From SIG587 sp045544035 (GTDB lineage: Bacteria; Bacillota; Clostridia; Oscillospirales; Acutalibacteraceae), in NCBI GenBank assembly GCA_045544035.1, contig JAZPYE010000011.1, positions 29,263 to 93,262 of the forward strand: 64,000 nt of DNA. Reading direction: 5' to 3'. This document shows, piece by piece, positions 36,131 to 43,428 of this stretch (its first letter is position 1; every line of letters starts with the position of its first letter). The notes under the pieces were generated by a model. That model saw only the letters and a list, made by a program, of their open reading frames with translations, did not search any database and was not told where the DNA came from. Both the position numbers and the translations under genes were made by a program.

Positions 36131-36176
36131 CACCCGATGGGATATTTTTCATCCATCGGGTGGTTGCTATTATATT
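36131..36176. promoter_or_regulatory. Perfect 10-bp palindrome between convergent genes (site 2)
   Basis: CACCCGATGG (36131-36140) and CCATCGGGTG (36153-36162) are perfect inverted repeats with a 12-bp spacer, containing CGATGG-N12-CCATCG. A TATATT box (36171-36176) lies 12 bp to the right. It stands between the 3' ends of the dnaB-like and dnaA-like genes, so it may act as a terminator hairpin, an antisense promoter or a binding site. Confidence 0.5.
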
Positions 36177-36197
36177 AAAAGATAATATAATAGAGAT

Positions 36198-36899
36198 TTA
36201 TACTGAATTTTTTCGTTGAGACGAGATATGTTTCAATTTATCTAACGAGGGACATTCATTGGTTATCTCACAAACCATTTTTAAGGTTTTTAACATGCCG
36301 TTGATTTCTGCAGCATTGCTTGTTTTTTCAACAAGATAGATTTTTAGTTGCTCCTCAAGTTCAATACGTAATTCTTTGGCGATACCATTTACAATCGCAT
36401 ATTTTGTTTTATCATCGGGCAAATTCATTTCCAAAAAGATTCCATTGCTAAGACGGGATTTGATTTTTTGAGCTAAATCGTATTCTCTCAGGTTTCCGCT
36501 TATACACAATACAATTTGCTTTTTATTTTGCGTATAGTTATCAAAAATTTTGAATAATTCTTCTTGAGTATGCTCTTTCCCTGCTACAAATTCAAAATTG
36601 TCAATCAAAAGCATATCTGCCGTATCATATTTTTCATAAAAACATGTTGATTTCCCTTTACAGATAGATTCAATAAGTTCCTCTGCAAAATCGTCTGCAG
36701 ATATGCGAATGATTTTTTGATTCTTATATAAAGCTCGTGCGCTACATTCTATTGCTGAAAGAAGATGTGTTTTTCCAACACCGTAGGGGCCGAAAATTAT
36801 CAAAGGGCTGTATTGTCCGCATGGCCTGTCTGCTATCGTTTTTGCCACCGCAAATTCATAAGTATAACTGTTTCCTGCATAAAAGTTTTCAAAAGTCAT
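36198..36899 (-). CDS. DnaA-like AAA+ domain protein without DNA-binding domain
   Basis: 233 residues matching domain III of the initiator DnaA: MTFENFYAGNSYTYEFAVA at the start, Walker A FGPYGVGKTH near 37, Walker B LLIDNFEFVAGKEHTQEE near 96 and IKSRLSNGIFLEM near 145. Domain I and the C-terminal helix-turn-helix domain IV that reads DnaA boxes are both missing. Walker B has Asp-Asn where DnaA has Asp-Asp, and the sensor II arginine (NVRELEG in DnaA) is replaced by NAAEING. ATP hydrolysis may therefore be weak or lost. It converges on the polymerase operon and has its own motif-bearing promoter. Confidence 0.86.
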   Translation of the reverse strand: MTFENFYAGNSYTYEFAVAKTIADRPCGQYSPLIIFGPYGVGKTHLLSAIECSARALYKNQKIIRISADDFAEELIESICKGKSTCFYEKYDTADMLLIDNFEFVAGKEHTQEELFKIFDNYTQNKKQIVLCISGNLREYDLAQKIKSRLSNGIFLEMNLPDDKTKYAIVNGIAKELRIELEEQLKIYLVEKTSNAAEINGMLKTLKMVCEITNECPSLDKLKHISSQRKNSV

Positions 36900-36928
36900 T
36901 TTGTACGTCCTCTCTGTTGTTTTTATTC

Positions 36929-36965
36929 ATTATACTGACCAATATGCGACAAAAATAGCACATAG
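36929..36965 (-). promoter_or_regulatory. Promoter of the dnaA-like gene with degenerate operator (site 3)
   Basis: On the minus strand CTATGT-N12-GCATAT (36942-36965, spacer with a T5 tract) is followed 7 bp later by TATAAT (36929-36934). The geometry equals that of the minus-side promoters at 32534, 37500 and 38193, but the arms match only partly. Confidence 0.45.
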
Positions 36966-37065
36966 CAAAAGCGCGATAAAATTCAATTTGCTTTTATTAT
37001 ACATAAAATATGCCATTTGTTAAAATGTTGATACAAAGTTCTTTATAATTGCACCTATTTTTACA

Positions 37066-37470
37066 TCAAGGTGTATTATTAGGACAAAAAAGGTAAATTC
37101 TGTAATTTTCTTCTTGTCGTGGTTCGTATAAACCCCAAATTATTTTGCCATCTTCATTAAGGTAATCCTCAATAAATTGCTCATAAGCAGCATTAATTTT
37201 TGCCAAATCGATTGAAGCAAGCAAACCCTGTTTGACAGAAAAAATTATAAAAGCAGAATCGTATTTCAGCTTAGGAAGGCGTTTTTTAAGTTTTTCGTAA
37301 ACGTTCTCAAGGGAATCAGCCGTTATAACATGAAATTCTATTTCACTCACATCCGAAAAAGCCCACTTGACATCTGCAAAATCCAAGCCAACAAAGCCGT
37401 TTTCACGTGTGAATAGCGCCGCACATTCCGTTAATTCATATACTTCTTCATTTTCAACGTTTATTTTCAT
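37066..37470 (-). CDS. FtsZ T7-loop and C-terminal domain protein without GTPase domain
   Basis: 134 residues resembling only the second half of FtsZ. GFVGLDFADVKWAFSD near residue 26 corresponds to VNLDFADVSAIMTDAG of the FtsZ encoded at 50430-51497, keeping both aspartates of the T7 loop. The end, GKIIWGLYEPRQEENYRIYLFC, lines up with ANIIWGAQ...DTIRVTVVA of that FtsZ. The whole N-terminal nucleotide-binding domain (GGGTGTG) is missing. In FtsZ the T7 loop inserts into the GTP site of the next subunit, so such a fragment could cap or poison Z-ring filaments; this is inference. It has a motif-bearing promoter. Confidence 0.7.
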   Translation of the reverse strand: MKINVENEEVYELTECAALFTRENGFVGLDFADVKWAFSDVSEIEFHVITADSLENVYEKLKKRLPKLKYDSAFIIFSVKQGLLASIDLAKINAAYEQFIEDYLNEDGKIIWGLYEPRQEENYRIYLFCPNNTP

Positions 37471-37499
37471 ATTTTTCTCCTTTTTGTTTATTTGCTTCT

Positions 37500-37554
37500 A
37501 TTATAATTTCAACAATGGGACAAAAACGACCCATTGGGTGTTGTGTTATATATT
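37500..37554. promoter_or_regulatory. Palindromic operator and promoter of the FtsZ-like fragment (site 4)
   Basis: CAATGG-N12-CCATTG (37513-37536), perfect arms with an A5 tract in the spacer. On the minus side TATAAT (37500-37505) lies 7 bp away and serves the FtsZ-like gene. On the plus side TATATT (37549-37554) lies 12 bp away but points into the end of the macro-domain gene. Confidence 0.7.
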
Positions 37555-38146
37555 CAAAAATCATATTCCATTCTGAAATTTATTTCTGGCAATAATTCTA
37601 TTTTTTCTGCATAATCCCAATCTATTTTTGAAGGAGGGTTCTGTAGTTGTGTATATGCAACCCACATCATCTTAGAAACAATTTGCGGCTTGACACCACC
37701 GCACGAACCGCCGAACATTGGAATTAAAATACTTTCAATATTGTTTTTTCTTGCTTCTATTAAAGTGGTTCTCATACATTGATAGATTACTCTCGGGTCT
37801 TCAATCAATTGAGGTGTTTGCATAGTAGGTGTATGTATAAGATATTGGTTATTTTTATTCGCTTCAATTATAAAACTCGTCCCAACAGGTTGTTCTCCAT
37901 AGAAATGTTCTATGATATATTGTTGCACTCTTTCTTGCAACTGATTTCCGTACCACTCAGTAATCGCTAAGTCATAACCACCGTCCATAAGACCAAAGGC
38001 ATTCGCTGGTGATACCACACATTGAACCTTCTTTTTTTCATAAAGTTTTCAAAGCCGTCGTTTACCAACTCCACATCTTCTTGTTCAAAATACGCTTTCA
38101 GAAACATAAACTTCTGATAATCTCGTTCAATCAAATAAATCTTCAT
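37554..38146 (-). pseudogene. macro-domain protein, split by a frameshift at an A7 run
   Basis: The gene starts at an ATG at 38146 behind AAAGGAGAG and encodes MKIYLIERDYQKFMFLKAYF and so on. About 43 codons in, at ATGAAAAAAAGAAGG (near 38017-38031), the frame must change by one base to continue as KKVQCVVSPANAFGLMDGG, the ADP-ribose loop of macro domains, and then to IPMFGGSCGGVKP. One more A, or a -1 shift on A-AAA-AAG, restores about 197 residues. So it is a recent pseudogene, a homopolymer sequencing error, or a recoded gene. Macro domains bind or remove ADP-ribose. It is divergent from the WYL regulator. Confidence 0.72.
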
Positions 38147-38192
38147 TACAGACTCTCCTTTTATACTATCACTAATACTTTACTGCAGACTA

Positions 38193-38247
38193 ATTATAAA
38201 GGCAACGATGGGATAAAAATGCGCCATCGGGTGTTGTAATATATAAT
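38193..38247. promoter_or_regulatory. Divergent promoter with palindromic operator between macro-domain and WYL genes (site 5)
   Basis: CGATGG-N12-CCATCG (38206-38229), perfect arms, spacer GATAAAAATGCG. Minus side: TATAAT (38193-38198) 7 bp away, for the macro-domain gene. Plus side: TATAAT (38242-38247) 12 bp away, for the WYL regulator. This would give the regulator control of its own gene. Confidence 0.75.
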
Positions 38248-38277
38248 CAAAGATGATATAATGAATTGGGTGATTAT

Positions 38278-39351
38278 ATGAAATCAGTAAAACCGAAAAA
38301 ATTACTTATTATGAATATTCTCGATATTTTGCGTAGATATACCGATGCTGAACACAGACTTTCACAAAAGGATATCGTTGAAATTCTTAAAACCGAATAC
38401 GATATGGTAGCTGATAGAAAAAGCATAAAGCGAAATATTCAAAGCCTTATTGAGTTTGGGTATGATATCAATTTCAGCGAAGCACTCCGTATGATACCAA
38501 ATAAAGATGGCGAACTTGAAGAAAGCTATATTCTATCTGACTTTTATCTTGAAAGAGAGTTTTCCGACAGTGAACTTAGACTTCTCATTGACGGACTTCT
38601 TTTTTCCAAACACATTCCCTATAGCCAGTGTAAAGAGCTTGTGGGCAAGCTGGAAGGGCTTTCCAATCAGTATTTTAAGTCAAGGGTACGCTATATAAAG
38701 ACCTTGCCCGACAATTCACCAAACAATCGCCAACTTTTTTACACAATTGAAATTCTTGACGAGGCAATATCCAAAGGGAAACAGGTTTCTTTTAACTATA
38801 ACCATTTTGAAACAGATAAAAAGATGCGCCCCGCTTTAAATGATGATGGCAGCGTGAAAGAATATATTATAAACCCTTATCAGATTGCTGCAACAAACGG
38901 AAGGTATTATCTTATTTGCAATTACGATAAATACGACAATGTTTCAAATTACCGTCTTGACCGTATTACAAATATTAAACTGCTTGATTCTCCCGTAAAA
39001 CCGCAAAACAAGGTCAAGGGCTTGGAAAACGGCTTCAATTTACCAAAGCACATGGCAGAGCATTTGTATATGTTTTCGGGTGAAAGCATCCCCGTAACTT
39101 TTGTGGCAAAGAAGTATCTGCTTAACGATCTTTTGGACTGGTTTGGTAAAGACATAACCTTTACTGATGAAAACGAAACGGAAGTTACCGTTCGGGTAAA
39201 TGTGAACGAACAAGCCATGCGCCGCTGGGCAATGCAGTATGCGCTGCATATTAAAATACTGTCACCTGTTTCTCTTGCAGCGCAAATCAAGGAGGATTTA
39301 ACCGCGGCATTGCAAAAATATAATAATCAAGATATAATTTATAAGAACTAG
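38278..39351 (+). CDS. WYL-domain transcriptional regulator
   Basis: 357 residues: N-terminal winged helix-turn-helix (about 5-75, KLLIMNILDILRRYTDAEHRLSQKDIVEIL), a central linker, a WYL domain at about 150-240 (KGKQVSFNYNHF, INPYQIAATNGRYYLICNYDKYDNVSNYRLDRI) and a C-terminal WCX-like domain (VTFVAKKYLLNDLLDWFG). WYL regulators control DNA damage and phage defence genes in several bacteria; some sense nucleic acid. Start at 38278 behind GGGTGA. It is the only transcription factor with this fold in the island and the best candidate for the palindromic sites. Confidence 0.9.
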   Translation: MKSVKPKKLLIMNILDILRRYTDAEHRLSQKDIVEILKTEYDMVADRKSIKRNIQSLIEFGYDINFSEALRMIPNKDGELEESYILSDFYLEREFSDSELRLLIDGLLFSKHIPYSQCKELVGKLEGLSNQYFKSRVRYIKTLPDNSPNNRQLFYTIEILDEAISKGKQVSFNYNHFETDKKMRPALNDDGSVKEYIINPYQIAATNGRYYLICNYDKYDNVSNYRLDRITNIKLLDSPVKPQNKVKGLENGFNLPKHMAEHLYMFSGESIPVTFVAKKYLLNDLLDWFGKDITFTDENETEVTVRVNVNEQAMRRWAMQYALHIKILSPVSLAAQIKEDLTAALQKYNNQDIIYKN

Positions 39352-39362
39352 GAGGTTTAATA

Positions 39363-39839
39363 ATGGATATAAATTCCTTAAAATCGTTAATAGGAAAAGA
39401 TGTAACCGGTCTAATTAATACAGGCAATGAACTGTGGATGGTTATCGAAAATAATATTGAATTAAGAATTAGTAACAACACAAATGCATGGAGATTTATT
39501 GAAAACAACAAGATTATTTTATCCTCAGCTGATTTCTACATTCCAATGTATGACGCTTATGATGATAATCCGTTTTCACCTGTGTACGATAGCGAAAGCT
39601 ATAAATTTGACGAAGAGAAAGAATGGGATGATTCCCTTGAAGAATACTATGATGACTTAGAAGCTTATCGAGAAGAACGTTTTCGAGCTATTAAGGATAA
39701 GCTTGAATACGCAAAAATTACCGAAGTCGAGTCAAACGAAATAGGCGATTTTTCCATAACCTTATCAAACGGAACTATTTTACAAGTGTTCAAGACTCTT
39801 TATACCAACAAAAAGAATTATAAAATATTATCCGATTAA
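39363..39839 (+). CDS. unknown acidic protein, paralogue of the 41336 gene
   Basis: 158 residues, acidic in the middle (DDSLEEYYDDLEAYREE). It shares with the protein at 41336 the segments NAWRFIENNKIILSSADF (there YTWRVIQNGDIIMSSADI) and a C-terminal DFSITLSNGTILQVF (there DISVSFSNGATLEVF). No named family is recognised. It follows the WYL gene by 11 bp with AGGAGG, so it is co-transcribed with it. Confidence 0.75.
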   Translation: MDINSLKSLIGKDVTGLINTGNELWMVIENNIELRISNNTNAWRFIENNKIILSSADFYIPMYDAYDDNPFSPVYDSESYKFDEEKEWDDSLEEYYDDLEAYREERFRAIKDKLEYAKITEVESNEIGDFSITLSNGTILQVFKTLYTNKKNYKILSD

Positions 39840-39864
39840 CAAAATCAAATATTTGCAAGGAGAG

Positions 39865-39989
39865 TATTTATACATATTCACGAGCGGTAGTGTACCTGTA
39901 ACCTTTACAACAAAAAATATCTGCTTAACGACCTTTTAGATTAGTTTGACAAAGACATAACCTTCACCGACGAAGTTGAAAAAATATAA
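39865..39989 (+). pseudogene. Remnant of a second WYL-regulator gene (C-terminal piece)
   Basis: About 125 bp closely match 39065-39180 of the WYL gene, for instance TATCTGCTTAACGA and AAAGACATAACCTT. In translation it reads like SVPVTF ... YLLNDLLD-stop-FDKDITFTDE, with a frameshift and a stop. It is a decayed duplicate, showing past duplication of the regulator in this island. Confidence 0.7.
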
Positions 39990-40073
39990 GAAATAGTATA
40001 TAATTTAGAAAAGCCATTTAATCTGTCAGATGATTTATATTATATTTACTGAAAAAATGTTGGAGGAAATAAT

Positions 40074-40394
40074 ATGTGGGAAAACGGATATATAACCTTT
40101 GAAGTTGAAGAGGATGAATTTAACTTGTTGTGCAATTCTTTTGCGAACGAGATGTGTTCTTGGGTGGCAATCGAAGTTTTTAAAAAAGTCGGCAGCAAAA
40201 TGAAACAAGTTGGAACTTACCCTGGTGTTCATTTTTATATAGAATCACCTAAAAATCACCCAGAATGCAAAGTGGTTAATATTCATATACATCCCATTTC
40301 AGAGAATGAAGTTTTGATAAACAGTATCGAAACCAGAGACCGCAATCTCATTTTGTCACCGGAAGATGCTGTTGCGTTTATTCTCAACCTCTAA
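40074..40394 (+). CDS. unknown protein, 106 residues
   Basis: A short acidic/aromatic protein (MWENGYITFEVEEDEFNLLC) with alternating strand-like segments (GVHFYIESP, CKVVNIHIHPISENEVLINSI) and a C-terminal SPEDAVAFILNL helix. A GGAGGAAATAAT site supports the start, and TATAAT occurs upstream near 40000, without the palindromic motif. I do not recognise it. Confidence 0.65.
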   Translation: MWENGYITFEVEEDEFNLLCNSFANEMCSWVAIEVFKKVGSKMKQVGTYPGVHFYIESPKNHPECKVVNIHIHPISENEVLINSIETRDRNLILSPEDAVAFILNL

Positions 40395-40486
40395 AAAACT
40401 AAATGAACGACGATTTCTAATATCTAAGAGAAAGATATATGTGATTTATTCCCTATCAAACGGAATTATTTACAAGGAGTGTATTT

Positions 40487-41239
40487 ATGCATCAGGGTGA
40501 ATATAAAGGCAAGAATGCTGACAGCAAAGCAAAAAGAATTTTAATTTTAGGCGAATCGCACCATTGGAGCGCAGAAGATTGGGAGCTTTTACCCAACGAA
40601 ACCGAAGAACAAGCCGAAAAAAGGCGAAAAAAGAAGGCGAAAAACTATACTACAGAGAAAATAGTGGAAAACTATTTAGAAAACTATAAAACACACGACA
40701 ATAGAGCTTCGGCATATCGTTTTTTTGATAAAATAGTTCTTTCATTCGGAATAGATCCCGAACAACACCGTGAGAAGTTTTGGTCTAATTTCTATTTTGG
40801 GAATTATGTTGAAGTCCTTTGCGGCATAAAAGATGGTGTTGCAAAAGAAACACTAAAGAAAAAAAGCGGCGATAGGACACATCGCGAAATATATAACGAT
40901 AACCTTTTTAATTTTATTAACAAAAATAAAATTGATGTGGTTGTATGTTTTGGCAGAATGGTTTTTGACAACTTGCCAAGCCTTAACAAAGAGCACCTTG
41001 ATGAAGAAAGTCCTAAAAAGAACGGTGAAATAATAAAGAACGGTAAAATTAAACAAGGTATAAAAATCGGCAAAAGCAATGATTATATTGGAAAGTGTAT
41101 TTACCTTCCCAATATAGATCATAAAAACACAAAAGTAATTTTAGAAAAACGATTAGAGGTATATAGCCTGAGGCATCCTTCTGCTGCTGGTGGGTATAAC
41201 CCCGAAAATTATGTTGATGTTTTAAAAGAGCTGTTATAG
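40487..41239 (+). CDS. uracil-DNA glycosylase-like protein, function unproven
   Basis: 250 residues with the two landmark loops of the UDG superfamily: RILILGESHHW near residue 17 (motif 1 position) and a C-terminal LRHPSAAGGYNPENY near 229 (HPS motif), with the core strand DVVVCFGRMVF near 150. The middle is basic and lysine-rich (EKRRKKKAK). Such proteins often excise or recognise damaged or foreign bases, but the catalytic residue of motif 1 is not the usual one. Good ribosome site (AAGGAGTG). No palindromic motif upstream. Confidence 0.55.
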   Translation: MHQGEYKGKNADSKAKRILILGESHHWSAEDWELLPNETEEQAEKRRKKKAKNYTTEKIVENYLENYKTHDNRASAYRFFDKIVLSFGIDPEQHREKFWSNFYFGNYVEVLCGIKDGVAKETLKKKSGDRTHREIYNDNLFNFINKNKIDVVVCFGRMVFDNLPSLNKEHLDEESPKKNGEIIKNGKIKQGIKIGKSNDYIGKCIYLPNIDHKNTKVILEKRLEVYSLRHPSAAGGYNPENYVDVLKELL

Positions 41240-41251
41240 CCCTTTTTTTAC

Positions 41252-41275
41252 CCATTGGTTATTGTATTTTATACT
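41252..41275 (+). promoter_or_regulatory. Promoter with operator half-site ahead of the 41336 gene (site 6)
   Basis: A T7 tract, then CCATTG (41252-41257), 12 bp, TATACT (41270-41275). Same spacing as the plus-side promoters of sites 4 and 5. The left arm is not recognisable. Confidence 0.55.
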
Positions 41276-41335
41276 TAAACTTGTGAAGAAAAAACAAAAA
41301 GATAATAAAGTGATTTGATATGAAAGGATAAATAT

Positions 41336-41842
41336 ATGAATTACGAAAAAGAAATGCTCAATAAAGAAGTTGCAGTGTGGTATATCTCACATAACGAGTT
41401 AACCATTTTCTTTACTGACGGTAGTGATATGAGAATTCGACACGGCAACTACACATGGAGGGTTATTCAAAACGGTGATATAATTATGTCTTCTGCCGAT
41501 ATTTTTGCGCAGTTTGCAGATAGTGAAACGGCTGCTTTTTGGCCAATGCAAGAAAAAGCTGACCCCGACACCGTTGATTTCGATGAATATATGGAAGAAA
41601 TGTTTGATGCCCTCGAAAATCACAAAGATAACAAAAGTAAAATCTGCAAAAATCTTTTGGAAGGTACAACCGTAGCCTCTTTCAAGGTTTGTAAAAATCA
41701 CGATATCTCAGTTTCCTTTTCCAACGGTGCAACACTTGAAGTATTTGCTATGATAGAACACAATTTTAATTGCCAAAACGAGTGCAATATTTTGAATCTC
41801 TTTTTAGGAGAACGCAAAAAAGACACGGTGATTATTCTTTAA
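41336..41842 (+). CDS. unknown protein, paralogue of the 39363 gene
   Basis: 168 residues. Shares the WRVIQNGDIIMSSADI and SFSNGATLEVF segments with the protein at 39363, with an acidic middle (DFDEYMEEMFDALE). The fold is probably beta-rich at both ends. Ribosome site AAAGGA lies 8 bp upstream of the ATG. Function unknown; having two copies under the same type of promoter suggests a role specific to this island. Confidence 0.75.
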   Translation: MNYEKEMLNKEVAVWYISHNELTIFFTDGSDMRIRHGNYTWRVIQNGDIIMSSADIFAQFADSETAAFWPMQEKADPDTVDFDEYMEEMFDALENHKDNKSKICKNLLEGTTVASFKVCKNHDISVSFSNGATLEVFAMIEHNFNCQNECNILNLFLGERKKDTVIIL

Positions 41843-41901
41843 TGCAATTAAGCGTATAACTTTATTGATAAACAGATTTCTAAAGATGAACTATTTTTCG
41901 C

Positions 41902-41926
41902 CCATCGGTTATGGTATTTTTATACT
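41902..41926 (+). promoter_or_regulatory. Promoter with operator half-site ahead of the 41966 gene (site 7)
   Basis: T5 tract, CCATCG (41902-41907), 13 bp, TATACT (41921-41926). A poor left arm AGATGA sits at 41884-41889, 12 bp before the right arm. Confidence 0.5.
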
Positions 41927-41965
41927 GTAGCCGGTGGGTATTTTATTTAAGAGAGGAAAAGAATA

Positions 41966-42700
41966 ATGGAACTGAAAAATTTTATCGCCTTTTTAGAGAA
42001 CAATGTGACAGAGGAAGCATTTGAGGCGATGGCGCTGCATTTTGCCAAGAGGAGATATAATATTATCGGGTGTAATTTTAATCTTAGGGATAATGTTAAG
42101 ATTTATAAATTATGTCATTGGTATACAAGCGACGAATGCTATATGGTAGTAAATTACTATAACGAATTTTTAGATGCAGAGCTTTATCCGAAAGATAGTT
42201 ATATGATTGTGGAAAATAATATTGATACTCTGATGTATTTATGCAATGAGCTATATTGTTCTGACAGGATAAAATCAAGAGTTCCGTACTGTTTAAAGGA
42301 AATTTGCAACTGCATTTTCGAATTCACAAGATATCCATTACAGTATTTCGATTATGAGTGTGAAAACAAATTTTATGATATAATTTCAAAGAAACATGAA
42401 AAACAAGAAGAAATGTATTTAGAAAATTTAAGAGTTTTATTTCAAAAGTGCACACGAGAATTACTTGAGGAATTAAAAAACTGTGGTTTGCTATTAAACG
42501 ATAAGGATTGGAACAAGAGAACAAATACTCTGACCCTTACTAATAAAAACGGAGTTAAAAATCAATATTTACTCCGCTTTGAAATAGACGGTTCTGTAGA
42601 ATTCACGGATAAAAACACTATGCTAGGATTTGATAGCTATATTGTAGAAGAAGCTGATATACAAAAATTCAAAGAGCGTGTTTTGCGATTTGTAAATTAG
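41966..42700 (+). CDS. unknown protein, 244 residues
   Basis: A mostly helical, Cys- and Tyr-rich protein (KIYKLCHWYTSDECYMVVNYYNEF; CLKEICNCIFEFTRYPLQYF) with a more beta-like C-terminus (KNGVKNQYLLRFEIDGSVEF). It has no signal peptide or membrane segment. AGAGAGGAAAAG precedes the ATG. It is followed 26 bp later by a leucine-rich repeat gene on the same strand. I do not recognise a family. Confidence 0.7.
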   Translation: MELKNFIAFLENNVTEEAFEAMALHFAKRRYNIIGCNFNLRDNVKIYKLCHWYTSDECYMVVNYYNEFLDAELYPKDSYMIVENNIDTLMYLCNELYCSDRIKSRVPYCLKEICNCIFEFTRYPLQYFDYECENKFYDIISKKHEKQEEMYLENLRVLFQKCTRELLEELKNCGLLLNDKDWNKRTNTLTLTNKNGVKNQYLLRFEIDGSVEFTDKNTMLGFDSYIVEEADIQKFKERVLRFVN

Positions 42701-42726
42701 TGTATGTCGCCTTAAGGAGTGTTAAA

Positions 42727-43407
42727 ATGAGAATTTCAGATGCTACAAAGAATTTTTTTGAAGAAAGAAATAAAATAGAAAAAGCTGTAATTCCCGCAAC
42801 ACAAAATGATGTGCCAAGCTTTGCGTTTGAGTGTTGCCAAAATCTTAAAGAAGTTGTTTTTGAAGATAGAGTATTTACTATAGGTAATTTTGCTTTTGAT
42901 TATTGCAAATCACTGGAAAGCATAGCTTTACCCAAAGGTGTTGTAGGGATAGGGAATTATTCTTTTTTCGGTTGTAGAAATCTCAAAAAAATAGAATTGC
43001 CTGAAACTTTGAAGGTTATAGGTGTAGGCGCTTTTATGTGTTGCAAAAATTTAAGTGAAATATACATTCCGAACGATGTAACAATCATATATGAAAAGAC
43101 ATTTGCACATTGTAGTAATCTTCAGTATGTAAAGCTCCCCGGCAGCGCGAAAGAAATACAAAAGGAAAGTTTTCATAAGTGCGAAAGCCTAAAAGAAATT
43201 GTTATTCCGAAATTAGTCGAGCTTATAGAAGAAAATGCTTTTGAGGAATGTATAAATTTACAAAAAATTGTTTTTGAGTCTGATGTTGAAAATTTGCAAG
43301 ATGGTGCATTTAAAGGTTGCGAAAAACTTGTATTTTACGGAAAGGCAAACACTAATATTGAAAAATATGCAAAAAAGCATAACATACCATTTTTCGAACT
43401 GAAATAA
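42727..43407 (+). CDS. cytoplasmic BspA-type leucine-rich repeat protein
   Basis: 226 residues made of about seven 23-residue repeats of the LRR_5/BspA kind (FAFDYCKSLESIALPKGV, AFMCCKNLSEIYIPNDV, AFEECINLQKIVF). Unlike the secreted protein at 20538 it has no signal peptide, so it should stay in the cytoplasm. The ATG at 42727 is chosen for its TTAAGGAGTG site. Likely co-transcribed with the 41966 gene. A binding scaffold is likely, partner unknown. Confidence 0.82.
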   Translation: MRISDATKNFFEERNKIEKAVIPATQNDVPSFAFECCQNLKEVVFEDRVFTIGNFAFDYCKSLESIALPKGVVGIGNYSFFGCRNLKKIELPETLKVIGVGAFMCCKNLSEIYIPNDVTIIYEKTFAHCSNLQYVKLPGSAKEIQKESFHKCESLKEIVIPKLVELIEENAFEECINLQKIVFESDVENLQDGAFKGCEKLVFYGKANTNIEKYAKKHNIPFFELK

Positions 43408-43428
43408 GCGGGATAGCCCCTTTTTAAC

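Noticed and set aside
37531..37554. Plus-strand promoter (CCATTG-N12-TATATT) as the start of a gene
   Set aside because: It points into the 3' end of the macro-domain gene on the other strand and no plus-strand gene follows; it could only make antisense RNA.
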